NCBI RefSeq assembly: GCF_021568285.1
Contig: NZ_JAKGTQ010000001.1
Span: forward strand, 248,001 to 312,000
Direction of reading: 5' to 3'
DNA from: Rheinheimera sp. UJ63
GTDB taxonomy: Bacteria > Pseudomonadota > Gammaproteobacteria > Enterobacterales > Alteromonadaceae
DNA: 64,000 bases
The notes beneath the pieces were generated by a model. It made no database searches, was not told the DNA's origin, and worked only from the letters and a program-made list of their open reading frames with translations. Positions 9,056-18,128 of the stretch are shown one piece after another. The translations under genes were made by a program, and so were the position numbers. How positions within the stretch are numbered: position 1 is the stretch's first letter; each line of letters opens with the position of its first letter.

Positions 9056-9089
9056 ATCGGGCGACAGGAGTTAATCCTGTGCGCCCGAT
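9056..9089. terminator. stem-loop between methionine gamma-lyase and phhA
   Basis: ATCGGGCG plus CAGGA pair with TCCTG plus CGCCCGAT around a GTTAA loop, with one bulge. It lies 42 bp after the stop of the methionine gamma-lyase gene. It has no U-tract, so it may be a rho-independent terminator of unusual form or an RNA-stabilising or attenuating structure. Confidence 0.45.
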
Positions 9090-9130
9090 TAATGTCATGC
9101 ACAAGCGTAAAGCTGGCATTACAGTGAGCG

Positions 9131-10357
9131 TCAAGCGGGCAGAGAGTGGCTCTGGCGTTGTGGCACCGCGACAGCAATAATACTCAGGGCACGTTGCAAG
9201 TCGGCCAAAATATCATCGATATGCTCTAAGCCAATAGAAACGCGGATCAGGCCATCACTAATACCTGCTTTGGCCCGCTCTTCTGCCGTATAAGGGCTGT
9301 GTGTCATTGACGCAGGATGTTGAATTAATGATTCGGCATCACCTAAACTCACCGCAATGTTAAACAGCTGACAACGATTGATGACCTGTCGGCTTTGTTC
9401 CAAGCTGGCCTTTAATTCAAAAGCAATAACTCCACCGGCCGCTTTCATCTGATTACCAATAAAGCGATAACCTGGATGTCCTGGCAGACCCGGATAATAC
9501 ACGGCGGCGATTGCCGGATGCGCTTGTAAAAATTCAGCCACTTGCTGGGCATTTTCACAATGACGCTGCATACGTACCGATAACGTTTTTAAGCCACGAA
9601 TAATTAACCAAGCATCATGTGGGCTCATCGTCGCCCCCATGTCTTTTAACGTGGTCATTTTGATTTGTTGAATGTTGTCTTGATCCGACACAATAATCCC
9701 CGCCACCACATCGCCATGACCATTGAGATATTTGGTCGCACTGTGAATGACAATATCAGCGCCATATTGGGCAGGTTGCTGTAATAACGGCGTTAAAAAG
9801 GTATTGTCGACGACCGACATCATATTGTGCTCGCGACACAGCCCGCATAAGAAGGCCAGATCTAACACCACTAAATTGGGGTTAATCGGTGTTTCTAAAA
9901 ACATCATCTTGGTGTTGGGTTGGATCGCCGCCCGTACTGCGTCATGATCGGTCATATCAACAAAACTGACCTCGATACCATAGCGACGGAATTGATGATT
10001 AAACAGTGCAAAGCTACAACCATAAATGGCTTGGCTGGCAATCAGGTGATCACCTTGTTGTAAAAACGCCATGGTCGCCGCGGCCACCGCGCCCATCCCC
10101 GTTGCCGTCGCCGCGGCATCGGCCATACCTTCTAAGGCCGCCACTTTTAACTCTAATTCACGGGTGGTGGGATTGCCCAAGCGGGTGTAAATATAACCCG
10201 GTTGCTCACCTGCAAATCGCGCAGCACCTTGCTCGGCATTGTCAAATACAAAGGTTGAGGTTTGATATAAAGGCGTACTCAGCGCGCCATGCTGATCAAC
10301 AGCCTTGCCAGCATGGATACAGAGGGTTTCTAGATGCTTATTTTTAGGTTGATGCAT
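9131..10357 (-). CDS. mgl: methionine gamma-lyase
   Basis: 408 residues of the Cys/Met-metabolism PLP enzyme family. The PLP lysine is in SATKYLNGHGD (Lys209). The YGCSFALF segment has Cys114, equivalent to the cysteine that marks methionine gamma-lyases and is glycine or another residue in cystathionine enzymes. The reaction splits methionine into methanethiol, 2-oxobutyrate and ammonia. No strong ribosome-binding site is seen before the ATG. Cystathionine gamma-lyase or O-succinylhomoserine sulfhydrylase are alternatives, but the cysteine favours this call. It sits beside phenylalanine catabolism genes, suggesting a general amino-acid degradation region. Confidence 0.82.
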   Translation of the reverse strand: MHQPKNKHLETLCIHAGKAVDQHGALSTPLYQTSTFVFDNAEQGAARFAGEQPGYIYTRLGNPTTRELELKVAALEGMADAAATATGMGAVAAATMAFLQQGDHLIASQAIYGCSFALFNHQFRRYGIEVSFVDMTDHDAVRAAIQPNTKMMFLETPINPNLVVLDLAFLCGLCREHNMMSVVDNTFLTPLLQQPAQYGADIVIHSATKYLNGHGDVVAGIIVSDQDNIQQIKMTTLKDMGATMSPHDAWLIIRGLKTLSVRMQRHCENAQQVAEFLQAHPAIAAVYYPGLPGHPGYRFIGNQMKAAGGVIAFELKASLEQSRQVINRCQLFNIAVSLGDAESLIQHPASMTHSPYTAEERAKAGISDGLIRVSIGLEHIDDILADLQRALSIIAVAVPQRQSHSLPA

Positions 10358-10412
10358 AATGATGTCTGCTTGTGGCTTAACTTGTTAATAACATTAACTC
10401 GCGCCAGCAGAA

Positions 10413-10434
10413 AGGGAAGCAAGCCAGACGGCTT
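10413..10434. terminator. hairpin after ycjF
   Basis: AGCAAGCC / GGCTTGCT with loop AGAC lies about 40 bp after the ycjF stop, followed on the minus strand by TCCCTTTC. The weak T-run makes it only a probable terminator of the psp-ycj transcript. Confidence 0.5.
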
Positions 10435-10473
10435 GCTGTCTGAAGCAACAACATATCTTACCAGTTAAAATTG

Positions 10474-11481
10474 TCAGCTTTTATTGTCAGTTGCAGTTTG
10501 GCCTTTAAAGCGCCCTACTAAGACTTTGGCTAATTCGCTCACACTGACCTTTTGGTTCACTTGCAGGGGTAAAGGGCGTAATTGTTGTTGCGCTAAACTG
10601 CCAATGCGGGCGACCAACAAACCGGCAATCACGCCTTGTCCAGCGCGGGCAGAAATTTTTGCCGTTAGCTCACTACTGAGCACATCCGACGCCATATCGA
10701 GCACCACCTCAGAGCCGCCTGCCCACAATAAGGCGGTAAAGGTCCGCTTTAACATCGCCATACTGCGTAATTGACCAATAGGCGCACCATATACCTGCGC
10801 TAATTCGCGTAACATGCGACTGCTGCGCCATAACACCAATAACATATCGGCCAAGGCAAAAGGACTGATCGCCACCGCCAAACTGCTATCGGTACTGGCG
10901 CGCCAAATCACCTGCCGAGATTTCTTATCGGCATCGCTTAGCACCAACTGATTAAATAAATTCAGTTGCTCTTGATCACTGTGCTCGGGCGTTAGCGCTT
11001 GCTGCCAACGCGCAGTTGCTGCGGTTAACGAGCTACTCGGTGGTAATACCGCTAACATGTCTTGGCACAAAGCTGCGGCTTCACCAAACTGCACGCTGTC
11101 ATTGATCCGTGTGGCTTGTTGCTGCCAACGCTGATTTTGCTTTAAGCGCCGCCATAACTGCCACTCTCTAAACCCCACGATCAACACGACACTACCAAGC
11201 ACCACACTGAGTAAGCTACTGAGTATTGCCATCGGTATACTGGCTTGCCAACTTTGTTGCCACCACGCTAACCATTGCCATATCGCCAACACTAGCACCA
11301 ACACGACGCCCACATATATTAACTTGCTAACGAGGCGTGAACCGGGCTCGCTGGCTAGCTCGCTGGGCTCTGGTAGCTCTGGCTGTATAGCGTGTTCGCT
11401 AAACTGTGCACGCGGTTGTAACAAAGGACTGTTCACATCGGCCACATCGCTAAAGCGTTGCGCAGGCTTTAAATCCGTCAT
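10474..11481 (-). CDS. ycjF: YcjF-family inner-membrane protein (DUF697)
   Basis: 335 residues. A Pro/Glu-rich cytoplasmic N-terminus is followed by two adjacent membrane segments (about 50-70, LIYVGVVLVLVLAIWQWLAWW, and 80-103, ILSSLLSVVLGSVVLIVGF). A DUF697 domain in the C-terminal part ends with GLLVARIGSLAQQQLRPLPL. It overlaps ycjX by four bases (ATGA). In enterobacteria ycjXF belong to the phage-shock regulon; the biochemical role is not established. Their place directly after pspC here agrees with that link. Confidence 0.88.
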   Translation of the reverse strand: MTDLKPAQRFSDVADVNSPLLQPRAQFSEHAIQPELPEPSELASEPGSRLVSKLIYVGVVLVLVLAIWQWLAWWQQSWQASIPMAILSSLLSVVLGSVVLIVGFREWQLWRRLKQNQRWQQQATRINDSVQFGEAAALCQDMLAVLPPSSSLTAATARWQQALTPEHSDQEQLNLFNQLVLSDADKKSRQVIWRASTDSSLAVAISPFALADMLLVLWRSSRMLRELAQVYGAPIGQLRSMAMLKRTFTALLWAGGSEVVLDMASDVLSSELTAKISARAGQGVIAGLLVARIGSLAQQQLRPLPLQVNQKVSVSELAKVLVGRFKGQTATDNKS

Positions 11482-12863
11482 TGTAATTTGTCTCCTAGTA
11501 GAAACTCCAAGGCGTGATCCATCCGCACATGTGGCATTGGTTGTTGTCCGCGGTGTTGCAACGGCGCGAGCGCCGGAAATTGAAAAGGATGCCGGTTAAA
11601 TAAGGCCGCATCCGGCAGTTTAGCCGGTACTTCACCTGGAAACAGCGTGACCTTATTTCCGCTATCTAACTCAACACCACTGATACAAGGGCTTTTTTGC
11701 CCAGCGTGTTGCACAAATCCGGCGCTACTGGCTCGGATCGCTGCTAAGGCCATGGCCTCACTTTTTGCTGACGCATAATGGCTATGTTTAATCGGCTGTA
11801 GTAAAAGCTGCTGCAATAATAACGTCAGGGCTTTATGTTGCTCGGGTGTGACATGATCGGCCTTACTCGCGGCAAACAGCACTTTATTAATCTGTGGTTT
11901 AAATAAGCGGCCCAGAATACTGGCGGGGCCATAGCGGAAGCTTTGCATAATTAAACCTAAGGCCTGCTGTAGTTCTTGCATCGCAGCGAAGCCAGCATTC
12001 AGTGCGGATAAGCAATCCACTAACACGACTTGACGATCTAAGCGGGAAAAATGCTGTCGATAAAAGGGTTTAATCACGTAATCACAATAGCTGTGATAAT
12101 GCTCGCTGAGTTGTTGCAGCAACGGGCTATCCTGCTTTAATTGCGCCGGTAACAACGGAAAAAGTTTTAACATTGGCGCGCCGGCTAATTCGCCAGGCAC
12201 TAATAAACGACCGGGTTGATGCAAAAACGTCGCCGCATTCGCGCGAAAAGTGTGTAATAAATTTAAATAAGCATCGGTTAAGCGCTGCAACTGCAATGCG
12301 CTAACATCGTTTAAATCGGTATTGGCTAGCAAGTCTGCAAAAACTTGTGCTTCAGCTTGACGATGTGGCTGCTGAAACAGCGTCCAACAAAATGATGACC
12401 ACTGCTGATAATCTTGCTGCAACATCGGAAGGTCAAGTAACCACTCACCAGGGTAATCGACAAGCTCGAGTTGTAACTCACTGCGCTGTTGGATCTTCGA
12501 GCGCCAGCCCGCGGCTGATTTATAACGTAAAGTGAGGTTTAATTGGCTCCAACCAGCCGTAGACGGTGGCCATGTCGCTGGCTGTTGCTGTAAATACTGC
12601 ACGTTTTGTTCATAAGGGAACCGCGGAAAAGCCAAGGGTTGATTATTGGCTAGCCGCCCACCCAAATAGCGCCCTTGTTGTACCACAGCAAAAAACGGCA
12701 AATGTTCTGGCTGATCGCCCAGCGTCAACTGATGCACTAAGGAAGTAATAAATGCGGTTTTGCCAGCACCACTGAGCCCCGTCACGCCAAGGCGCAAATG
12801 CCGATCCAGTGCGCGTTGGCCCCATTGTTGACTTTGATACTGAATGCTTTCTAACCAACTCAT
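11478..12863 (-). CDS. ycjX: YcjX-family P-loop NTPase
   Basis: 461 residues of the DUF463 family. The Walker A motif GLSGAGKTAF is near residue 28, with LVDYPGEWLLDL and VLVDCLSALNAG as probable switch and Walker B regions. It is a soluble or membrane-associated GTPase-like protein of uncertain role in the phage-shock response. It lies 25 bp downstream of pspC and overlaps ycjF, consistent with one pspABC-ycjXF transcript. Confidence 0.9.
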   Translation of the reverse strand: MSWLESIQYQSQQWGQRALDRHLRLGVTGLSGAGKTAFITSLVHQLTLGDQPEHLPFFAVVQQGRYLGGRLANNQPLAFPRFPYEQNVQYLQQQPATWPPSTAGWSQLNLTLRYKSAAGWRSKIQQRSELQLELVDYPGEWLLDLPMLQQDYQQWSSFCWTLFQQPHRQAEAQVFADLLANTDLNDVSALQLQRLTDAYLNLLHTFRANAATFLHQPGRLLVPGELAGAPMLKLFPLLPAQLKQDSPLLQQLSEHYHSYCDYVIKPFYRQHFSRLDRQVVLVDCLSALNAGFAAMQELQQALGLIMQSFRYGPASILGRLFKPQINKVLFAASKADHVTPEQHKALTLLLQQLLLQPIKHSHYASAKSEAMALAAIRASSAGFVQHAGQKSPCISGVELDSGNKVTLFPGEVPAKLPDAALFNRHPFQFPALAPLQHRGQQPMPHVRMDHALEFLLGDKLQ

Positions 12864-12888
12864 AATACTCGCTTAGTCTGTTAAGACA

Positions 12889-13302
12889 TCAGAGGTTATT
12901 AAACTCTCGATTTAACTGAAAGTGGCTTGAGGTGACATGCCGCTCCATATCACGCAACGTCAACTCCATGCTATTAAATTGGTGGTTTAAGTGCTGTAAC
13001 GCCTGTTTTGGTGACTCACCACGTTGCCAAACTCGAGTTTTCAGCTCAACCGATTTCCCATTATAGATGGAATTGCCTGCCCCGGCGGTTGGCGGTTGAG
13101 CCAGTGACTTTTTTTCAAGCACCACCCAAGCTGCAATATAGAGTACAAAAACTAAACCACCTGCGCCAAGAAAAGCAGCAGAAATGGTAATAATACGTAC
13201 CAGCCAAATTTCCCAGCCGAAGTAATCAGCGATACCAGCACACACCCCCGCGATCTTGCCATTTTCATCATCGCGCAGTAATTCAGCTCTTTTCTTAATC
13301 AT
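12889..13302 (-). CDS. pspC: phage shock protein C
   Basis: 137 residues from the ATG at 13300-13302, preceded by GGAGG at ideal spacing; a longer frame to 13332 lacks such support. The PspC domain is clear (GKIAGVCAGIADYFGWEIWLVR) with a membrane segment (IITISAAFLGAGGLVFVLYIAAWVV, about 35-60), then a cytoplasmic coiled tail. PspC and PspB sense inner-membrane damage and release PspF from PspA inhibition. The start overlaps the pspB end by 8 bp. Confidence 0.92.
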   Translation of the reverse strand: MIKKRAELLRDDENGKIAGVCAGIADYFGWEIWLVRIITISAAFLGAGGLVFVLYIAAWVVLEKKSLAQPPTAGAGNSIYNGKSVELKTRVWQRGESPKQALQHLNHQFNSMELTLRDMERHVTSSHFQLNREFNNL

Positions 13303-13531
13303 GTTGCGTCCTCCAACGTGGACTTTCTGCATCTAAAATCGCTTCTAGTGTTTTAATACGCTCCGACATTTTCTCAGCGCGGTGCGCCAATTCATTTAAC
13401 TGCTCTAACTCACTGGCCGAGAGCCCCTGCTTAATTTTATTTTTACTGCGATAATGCATAATCACCCACAGCGGTGCCACAAAAAGCATAAACAGTATCA
13501 GTGGCACAAAAATTAATTCATGTAAATCCAT
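13295..13531 (-). CDS. pspB: phage shock protein B
   Basis: 78 residues: an N-terminal membrane helix (FVPLILFMLFVAPLWVIMHY) and a cytoplasmic helical part with the leucine-rich LSASELEQLNELAHRAEKM segment, typical of PspB. It works with PspC as the membrane sensor of the phage-shock system. It lies between pspA and pspC in the same operon. Confidence 0.93.
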   Translation of the reverse strand: MDLHELIFVPLILFMLFVAPLWVIMHYRSKNKIKQGLSASELEQLNELAHRAEKMSERIKTLEAILDAESPRWRTQHD

Positions 13532-13561
13532 GGTTTAACCCTTTTGAAACGACGCCTGTAC

Positions 13562-14233
13562 TCAGGCGTCTTTAGAACCTTGCTGCATCTTGGCTTTTAA
13601 AGCAGCCAATTCGTGATCAATCTTATCTTGCGCCGCCAGTTCAGCGAACTCGTCTTTTAAGGTCTTTTTGCCTAAGTCGTAGGCTTCAACCTGCGCTTCT
13701 AAGTTATCAATTTTTTGCTCATAGCGTTCAAAGCGATACATCGCATCATTCAGCTTAGTGCTATCTAGGGTTTTCTTCACTTCTAAACGATTCGCCACCG
13801 TTTGCTGGCGCATCAGCATACTTTTTTGGCGTGCTTTGGCATCCGCCAGTTTTTCTTGCAGCTGCGAGACTTCATCCTGCAATTTACTGATATGTTCATC
13901 CAGATTAGCAATATCACGGCTTACCGCATCCGCTTGCGTTTGGGCTTTTTGCCGTTCAATCAAAGCGGCGCGCGCTAAATCATCGCGATCTTTCGATAAG
14001 GCTAATTCGGCTTTAGCTTGCCAATCGTTCACTTCTTCATGCAAACGATTAACCACACGCTGTAATTCTTTTTTCTCAGCGATTGTTTTAGCCGATGAAG
14101 AACGCACTTCGACTAAGGTGTCTTCCATTTCTTGGATGATTAACCGCACCATTTTTTCTGGATCTTCAGCTTTATCCAGTAATGCGTTGATATTCGAGTT
14201 GACGATATCGGAAAAGCGGGAAAAAATGCCCAT
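13562..14233 (-). CDS. pspA: phage shock protein A
   Basis: 223 residues, matching the family length of about 222. It is an almost continuous coiled coil beginning with the membrane-binding amphipathic helix MGIFSRFSDIVNSNINALLD, followed by the conserved PEKMVRLIIQEMEDTLVEVR. PspA inhibits PspF and, when the membrane is stressed, forms assemblies that limit proton leakage. It is first of the operon, divergent from pspF, with a candidate sigma-54 promoter in the 188 bp between them. Confidence 0.96.
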   Translation of the reverse strand: MGIFSRFSDIVNSNINALLDKAEDPEKMVRLIIQEMEDTLVEVRSSSAKTIAEKKELQRVVNRLHEEVNDWQAKAELALSKDRDDLARAALIERQKAQTQADAVSRDIANLDEHISKLQDEVSQLQEKLADAKARQKSMLMRQQTVANRLEVKKTLDSTKLNDAMYRFERYEQKIDNLEAQVEAYDLGKKTLKDEFAELAAQDKIDHELAALKAKMQQGSKDA

Positions 14234-14281
14234 AATGTAATCCTCTGCGTTAAGTAAATAGTGTTTACCCCTTAACCTTAT

Positions 14282-14297
14282 TCAGATTCCTTGCCAA
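14282..14297 (-). promoter_or_regulatory. candidate sigma-54 promoter of pspA
   Basis: On the minus strand TTGGCAAGGAATCTGA resembles the -24/-12 consensus TTGGCACG-N4-TTGC. The -24 GG is exact; the -12 GC reads GA. It lies about 50 bp upstream of pspA, and the divergent gene encodes the sigma-54 activator PspF, as in other proteobacteria. Confidence 0.5.
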
Positions 14298-14421
14298 CTT
14301 GGTAATAAATTTTAAATCAATGAATATAAACAGGTTTATTTAAAATAAAAATAAAACTGTTCCTACCATCGGTTATGAAATACACTATAAATTAGTTAAT
14401 TTAACCAACTAATAGCTCACC

Positions 14422-15507
14422 ATGAATCAAAAGTTTCGGCAAGATAATCTCATCGGCCAAGCCAACAGCTTTTTAAACGTGCTTGACCAGGTGTCACAAT
14501 TGGCTCCGCTGGATAAACCGGTTTTAATCATTGGTGAGCGCGGTACGGGTAAAGAACTGATTGCCGCCCGCCTACATTTTCTATCTAAACGTTGGGATCA
14601 ACAATATCAAACGCTTAACTGTGCCGCACTGAACGAAAACCTGCTTGAAAGTGAATTATTTGGCCATGAAGCCGGCGCTTTTACCGGTGCCAGTAAACGC
14701 CATGAAGGCCGCTTTGAACGGGCCAGTGGTGGCACTTTATTTCTAGATGAACTGGCGAATACCCCCGCGATGGTGCAAGAAAAACTGCTGCGCGTTATTG
14801 AATACGGTGAGTTTGAACGTGTTGGCGGCAGCCGACCGATCCGAGTCGATGTGCGCCTGATTTGCGCAACCAACGAAGATTTACCGTCAATGGCGGAGCT
14901 AGGTGAATTTCGTGCCGACTTGCTTGACCGCCTCGCTTTTGATGTGATCACCTTGCCACCGATGCGTGAACGCCGTGAAGATATTATGCAACTGGCCGAG
15001 CATTTTGCTATGAATATGGTTCGCGAGTTAGGCCTAGAGCTGTTTAGTGGTTTTACTGAGCGGGCAAAACGCACCCTGCTCGATTATGACTGGCCGGGTA
15101 ATGTCCGCGAATTAAAAAACGTGGTAGAGCGCGCGGTATATCGCAATAATAATGCTTATGTGCCGGTACATGAGATCCAACTCGATCCTTTTGAGTCGGC
15201 GTTTCGCCCCCAAAAACGGACTAAGACCAGCCATGCCGTGAAAACGCCAGCCGTTGTTGATAAAACAACTGAGCTCGCTAACCCCTCGCCTTTTTCGCCT
15301 GCGCCGCCTTCGGCCACCGAACATGACTTTAGCCAACCTTTAGATTTTAAAATCCTGTCGCAAGATTTTGAAATCAATTTAATCAAGCAAGCGCTAGCAG
15401 CAAGCCAGTATAATCAGAAAAAAACAGCAGAAATGCTAGGACTGACTTATCATCAGTTAAGAGGTTATATGAAAAAATATCAGCTGCTGGATAGCCAACA
15501 AGCATGA
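14422..15507 (+). CDS. pspF: phage shock operon activator PspF
   Basis: 361 residues. It lacks an N-terminal receiver domain, like known PspF, and starts directly with the AAA+ domain: Walker A GERGTGKE, the sigma-54 contact loop GAFTGA, Walker B GGTLFLDELA, and sensor region YDWPGNVRELKNVVERA. A Ser/Pro-rich linker precedes the Fis-type helix-turn-helix (QKKTAEMLGLTYHQLRGYM). It should activate the divergent pspABC-ycjXF transcript under membrane stress. Its TGA overlaps the sapA ATG, so the sap operon may be expressed with it. Confidence 0.94.
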   Translation: MNQKFRQDNLIGQANSFLNVLDQVSQLAPLDKPVLIIGERGTGKELIAARLHFLSKRWDQQYQTLNCAALNENLLESELFGHEAGAFTGASKRHEGRFERASGGTLFLDELANTPAMVQEKLLRVIEYGEFERVGGSRPIRVDVRLICATNEDLPSMAELGEFRADLLDRLAFDVITLPPMRERREDIMQLAEHFAMNMVRELGLELFSGFTERAKRTLLDYDWPGNVRELKNVVERAVYRNNNAYVPVHEIQLDPFESAFRPQKRTKTSHAVKTPAVVDKTTELANPSPFSPAPPSATEHDFSQPLDFKILSQDFEINLIKQALAASQYNQKKTAEMLGLTYHQLRGYMKKYQLLDSQQA

Positions 15508-17114
15508 AAAATCGATTAATCGCGCTGCTGGTCAGTGTTGTTTGGCTCGCCGGGTGCCAACAAGAAGTACCCGAGACAGTGCGCTCAGGCTTAGTTTATT
15601 GCGCAGAAGGCCCCCCTGAACACTTTAATCCACAGCGCGTGACCTCAGGCACGACTATCGATATTATCAGCCAGCAACTTTATGATCGTTTGCTGGATAT
15701 CGATCCTGAGAACGGTAACTTGCTGCCTGGCTTAGCGGTATCTTGGCAACGATCGGCCGATGGCCTGATCTATGATTTCACCTTACGCCAAGATGTAAAA
15801 TTTCATCAAACCCGTTTTTTTAGCCCAAGTAGGCCCTTCAACGCGGATGACGTTGTCTTTACTTTTGAGCGGATAATGGAGCCTAGCCACCCTTATCACT
15901 TTTTAGGTGGCGGCAACTATCCGTACTTTCAAAGCGTTAACTGGGCCGCTTTAGTGCAGCAAGTTAGCGCTATAGGCCCTAATCAGGTGCGCTTTGAGCT
16001 GAGTCGTCCTGACAGCTCGTTTTTATCCAACCTAGCAACGGACTTTGCTGCGATTTTATCTGCCGAGTATGCCGCAAACCTGTTAACCGATGGGCAGCAG
16101 GCTTTGTTAGATAGTCGACCGATTGGCACGGGGCCATTTCGCTTTCGTGAATATCAAAAAGATGTGCTAGTGCGTTTATATCGCAATACTGACTATTGGC
16201 GTGGCCAATCGGCCATGGAACAATTGGTATTTGATATTGTGCCAAATAATGCCAAACGCATGGCAAAACTGCTGACGCATGAATGTGATATCGTGGCCTT
16301 TCCGCGTCTGGCTGAGCTTACGCTGATTAGCGAACGTCCCGATGTTAAAGTGCAAGAAAGTACCAGCATGAACGTGGGTTTTTGGGCTTTTAACACCACC
16401 AAAGCGCCATTTGACCAAGTTAAAGTGCGCCAAGCTTTGGCAATAGCGATTAATCAAAGCGCGATTTTACAGGCGGTATATTTTAATCAAGCCACTGCGG
16501 CCAAAGGGATCTTGCCGCCAACCTCGTGGGCCTTTGAGCAAAAGCTCCCCGACGCAGAATACAATCCACAGCGCGCACGCGAGTTGCTGGCAGAAAGCGG
16601 TTTAGCTGCTGGCTTTAGCATGGATATCTGGGCGATGCCGGTGCAGCGTTTGTATAACCCCAACGCGTTAAAAATGGCGGAACTGATCCAAGCCGATCTG
16701 GCTAATATTGGCGTAACTGCTAATATAGTAAGTTATGAATGGAACACCTTTCGGCGTAAATTATCCGAAGGAGAGCATGATTCGGTGTTAATTGGCTGGG
16801 CCGCTGATAACCCGGATCCTGATAACTTCTTTAGCCCGCTACTGAGCTGTGCCGCGGCCGATAGCGGAAGTAATCGCGCATTGTGGTGTGATCCGACCTT
16901 TGATTTATTGCTGAGTCAAGCGCTCAGTACCGACAACCAAGAGGCACGCCGTGCTTATTATCTGGCGGCACAACGTCATTTACATGCAGAAATGCCCTTA
17001 GTGGCGATTGCGCACTCGCAGCGTTTTCAGGCCATTAATGCTAATGTTGAAGGCGTTATCATTAACCCTTACGGTGGCATCGCGCTGTTTGCCGCTAGGC
17101 GGGTGCTACCATGA
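15504..17114 (+). CDS. sapA: peptide ABC transporter substrate-binding lipoprotein SapA
   Basis: 536 residues of the extracellular solute-binding family 5. It has a lipoprotein signal peptide with lipobox LAGC (Cys18), unlike the soluble SapA of enterobacteria, so it is probably anchored to a membrane. Family features include FNPQRVTSGTTIDIISQQLYD, FNADDVVFTFERI and GWAADNPDPDNF. SapABCDF imports peptides, including antimicrobial peptides, and the SapD part is linked to potassium uptake in E. coli. The ATG overlaps the pspF stop and its own stop overlaps sapB. Confidence 0.88.
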   Translation: MKNRLIALLVSVVWLAGCQQEVPETVRSGLVYCAEGPPEHFNPQRVTSGTTIDIISQQLYDRLLDIDPENGNLLPGLAVSWQRSADGLIYDFTLRQDVKFHQTRFFSPSRPFNADDVVFTFERIMEPSHPYHFLGGGNYPYFQSVNWAALVQQVSAIGPNQVRFELSRPDSSFLSNLATDFAAILSAEYAANLLTDGQQALLDSRPIGTGPFRFREYQKDVLVRLYRNTDYWRGQSAMEQLVFDIVPNNAKRMAKLLTHECDIVAFPRLAELTLISERPDVKVQESTSMNVGFWAFNTTKAPFDQVKVRQALAIAINQSAILQAVYFNQATAAKGILPPTSWAFEQKLPDAEYNPQRARELLAESGLAAGFSMDIWAMPVQRLYNPNALKMAELIQADLANIGVTANIVSYEWNTFRRKLSEGEHDSVLIGWAADNPDPDNFFSPLLSCAAADSGSNRALWCDPTFDLLLSQALSTDNQEARRAYYLAAQRHLHAEMPLVAIAHSQRFQAINANVEGVIINPYGGIALFAARRVLP

Positions 17115-18127
17115 TTGTTTTTTTACTACGTCGCTTGTTTTTACTTGGCACCGTCTTGTTAGGTCTAAGTATCTTTGCTTTTGCGCTCGGTTATTTATTT
17201 CCTGGCGATCCGTTACAAAACTTCAGTGGTCTGCGTTATATCGACAGTACACAGCGCGATTTACTGATCAGTGAGTATCGGCTCGACCAATCTTACTTGG
17301 CACAGTATTTGGCTTTTCTTGAACGCATTATCGCGGGTAATTGGGGCTTATCCTTTGCCAGTCAGCAACCGCTGTTACAAGAGATCTGGCAAGTACTGCC
17401 CGCCACCTTAGAATTAACCGCCTACGCCCTACTGCTCTCTTTTGTACTGGGTGTGCCCTTCGGTATTTTAGCCGCCATTAAACCGCAAGGGGTATTTGGC
17501 AAGACCATCTCTGGGCTGGCATTGATCGGTTATTCCTTACCTATTTTCTGGTGGGCTTTGTTACTCATTATGTTTTTTTGTATTGGGCTCGGCTGGTTTC
17601 CCTCTGGCGGTCGTATCGGTGTGTTATACGAAATCCCCAACGTTACCGGCTTTATTATGCTCGATATTATGTATGCTGATGTTAGCTATCAACAAGCGGC
17701 CTTCCACGATGCGCTAACACACTTAATTTTGCCCACCTTAGTCCTCGCCACCTACCCCACTACCGTGATGATCCGCTTTGTACGCGATGCGATGCTTGAG
17801 GTGTGGGATCAAAATTATATAAAAACGGCCAAAGCTAAAGGCTTAAACCGGCTACAAGTGTTATATCGACATGGCTTGCGTAATGCGTTGTTACCGGTGA
17901 TCCGGCAAATCGGTTTGCAGTTTAGCGCCCTCATCACGCTAGCGATGTTAACAGAAGTCATTTTCTCGTGGCCTGGGATAGGCCGTTGGTTAATAGACAG
18001 TATTTATCAGCGCAACTTTCCCGCGATCCAATCGGGTTTAATGATTATTTCGACGTTGGTGATTACTGTTAATATGCTGACTGAAATTCTGCATACGCTG
18101 TTTAATCCGCTGGCCAGGAAGTCTTAA
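17111..18127 (+). CDS. sapB: peptide ABC transporter permease SapB
   Basis: 338 residues of the DppB-type permease family with about six membrane segments. The first is at residues 9-29 (LFLLGTVLLGLSIFAFALGYL). The EAA-type loop is seen in MLEVWDQNYIKTAKAKGLN, the contact to the ATPase subunits. It forms the inner-membrane channel with SapC. It overlaps sapA by four bases and is followed directly by sapC. Confidence 0.9.
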   Translation: MIVFLLRRLFLLGTVLLGLSIFAFALGYLFPGDPLQNFSGLRYIDSTQRDLLISEYRLDQSYLAQYLAFLERIIAGNWGLSFASQQPLLQEIWQVLPATLELTAYALLLSFVLGVPFGILAAIKPQGVFGKTISGLALIGYSLPIFWWALLLIMFFCIGLGWFPSGGRIGVLYEIPNVTGFIMLDIMYADVSYQQAAFHDALTHLILPTLVLATYPTTVMIRFVRDAMLEVWDQNYIKTAKAKGLNRLQVLYRHGLRNALLPVIRQIGLQFSALITLAMLTEVIFSWPGIGRWLIDSIYQRNFPAIQSGLMIISTLVITVNMLTEILHTLFNPLARKS

Positions 18128-18128
18128 T

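Noticed and set aside
13758..15074. Long frames antisense to pspA and pspF
   Set aside because: They lie fully inside well-conserved genes and show low-complexity Ser/Arg content typical of reverse-strand shadows.
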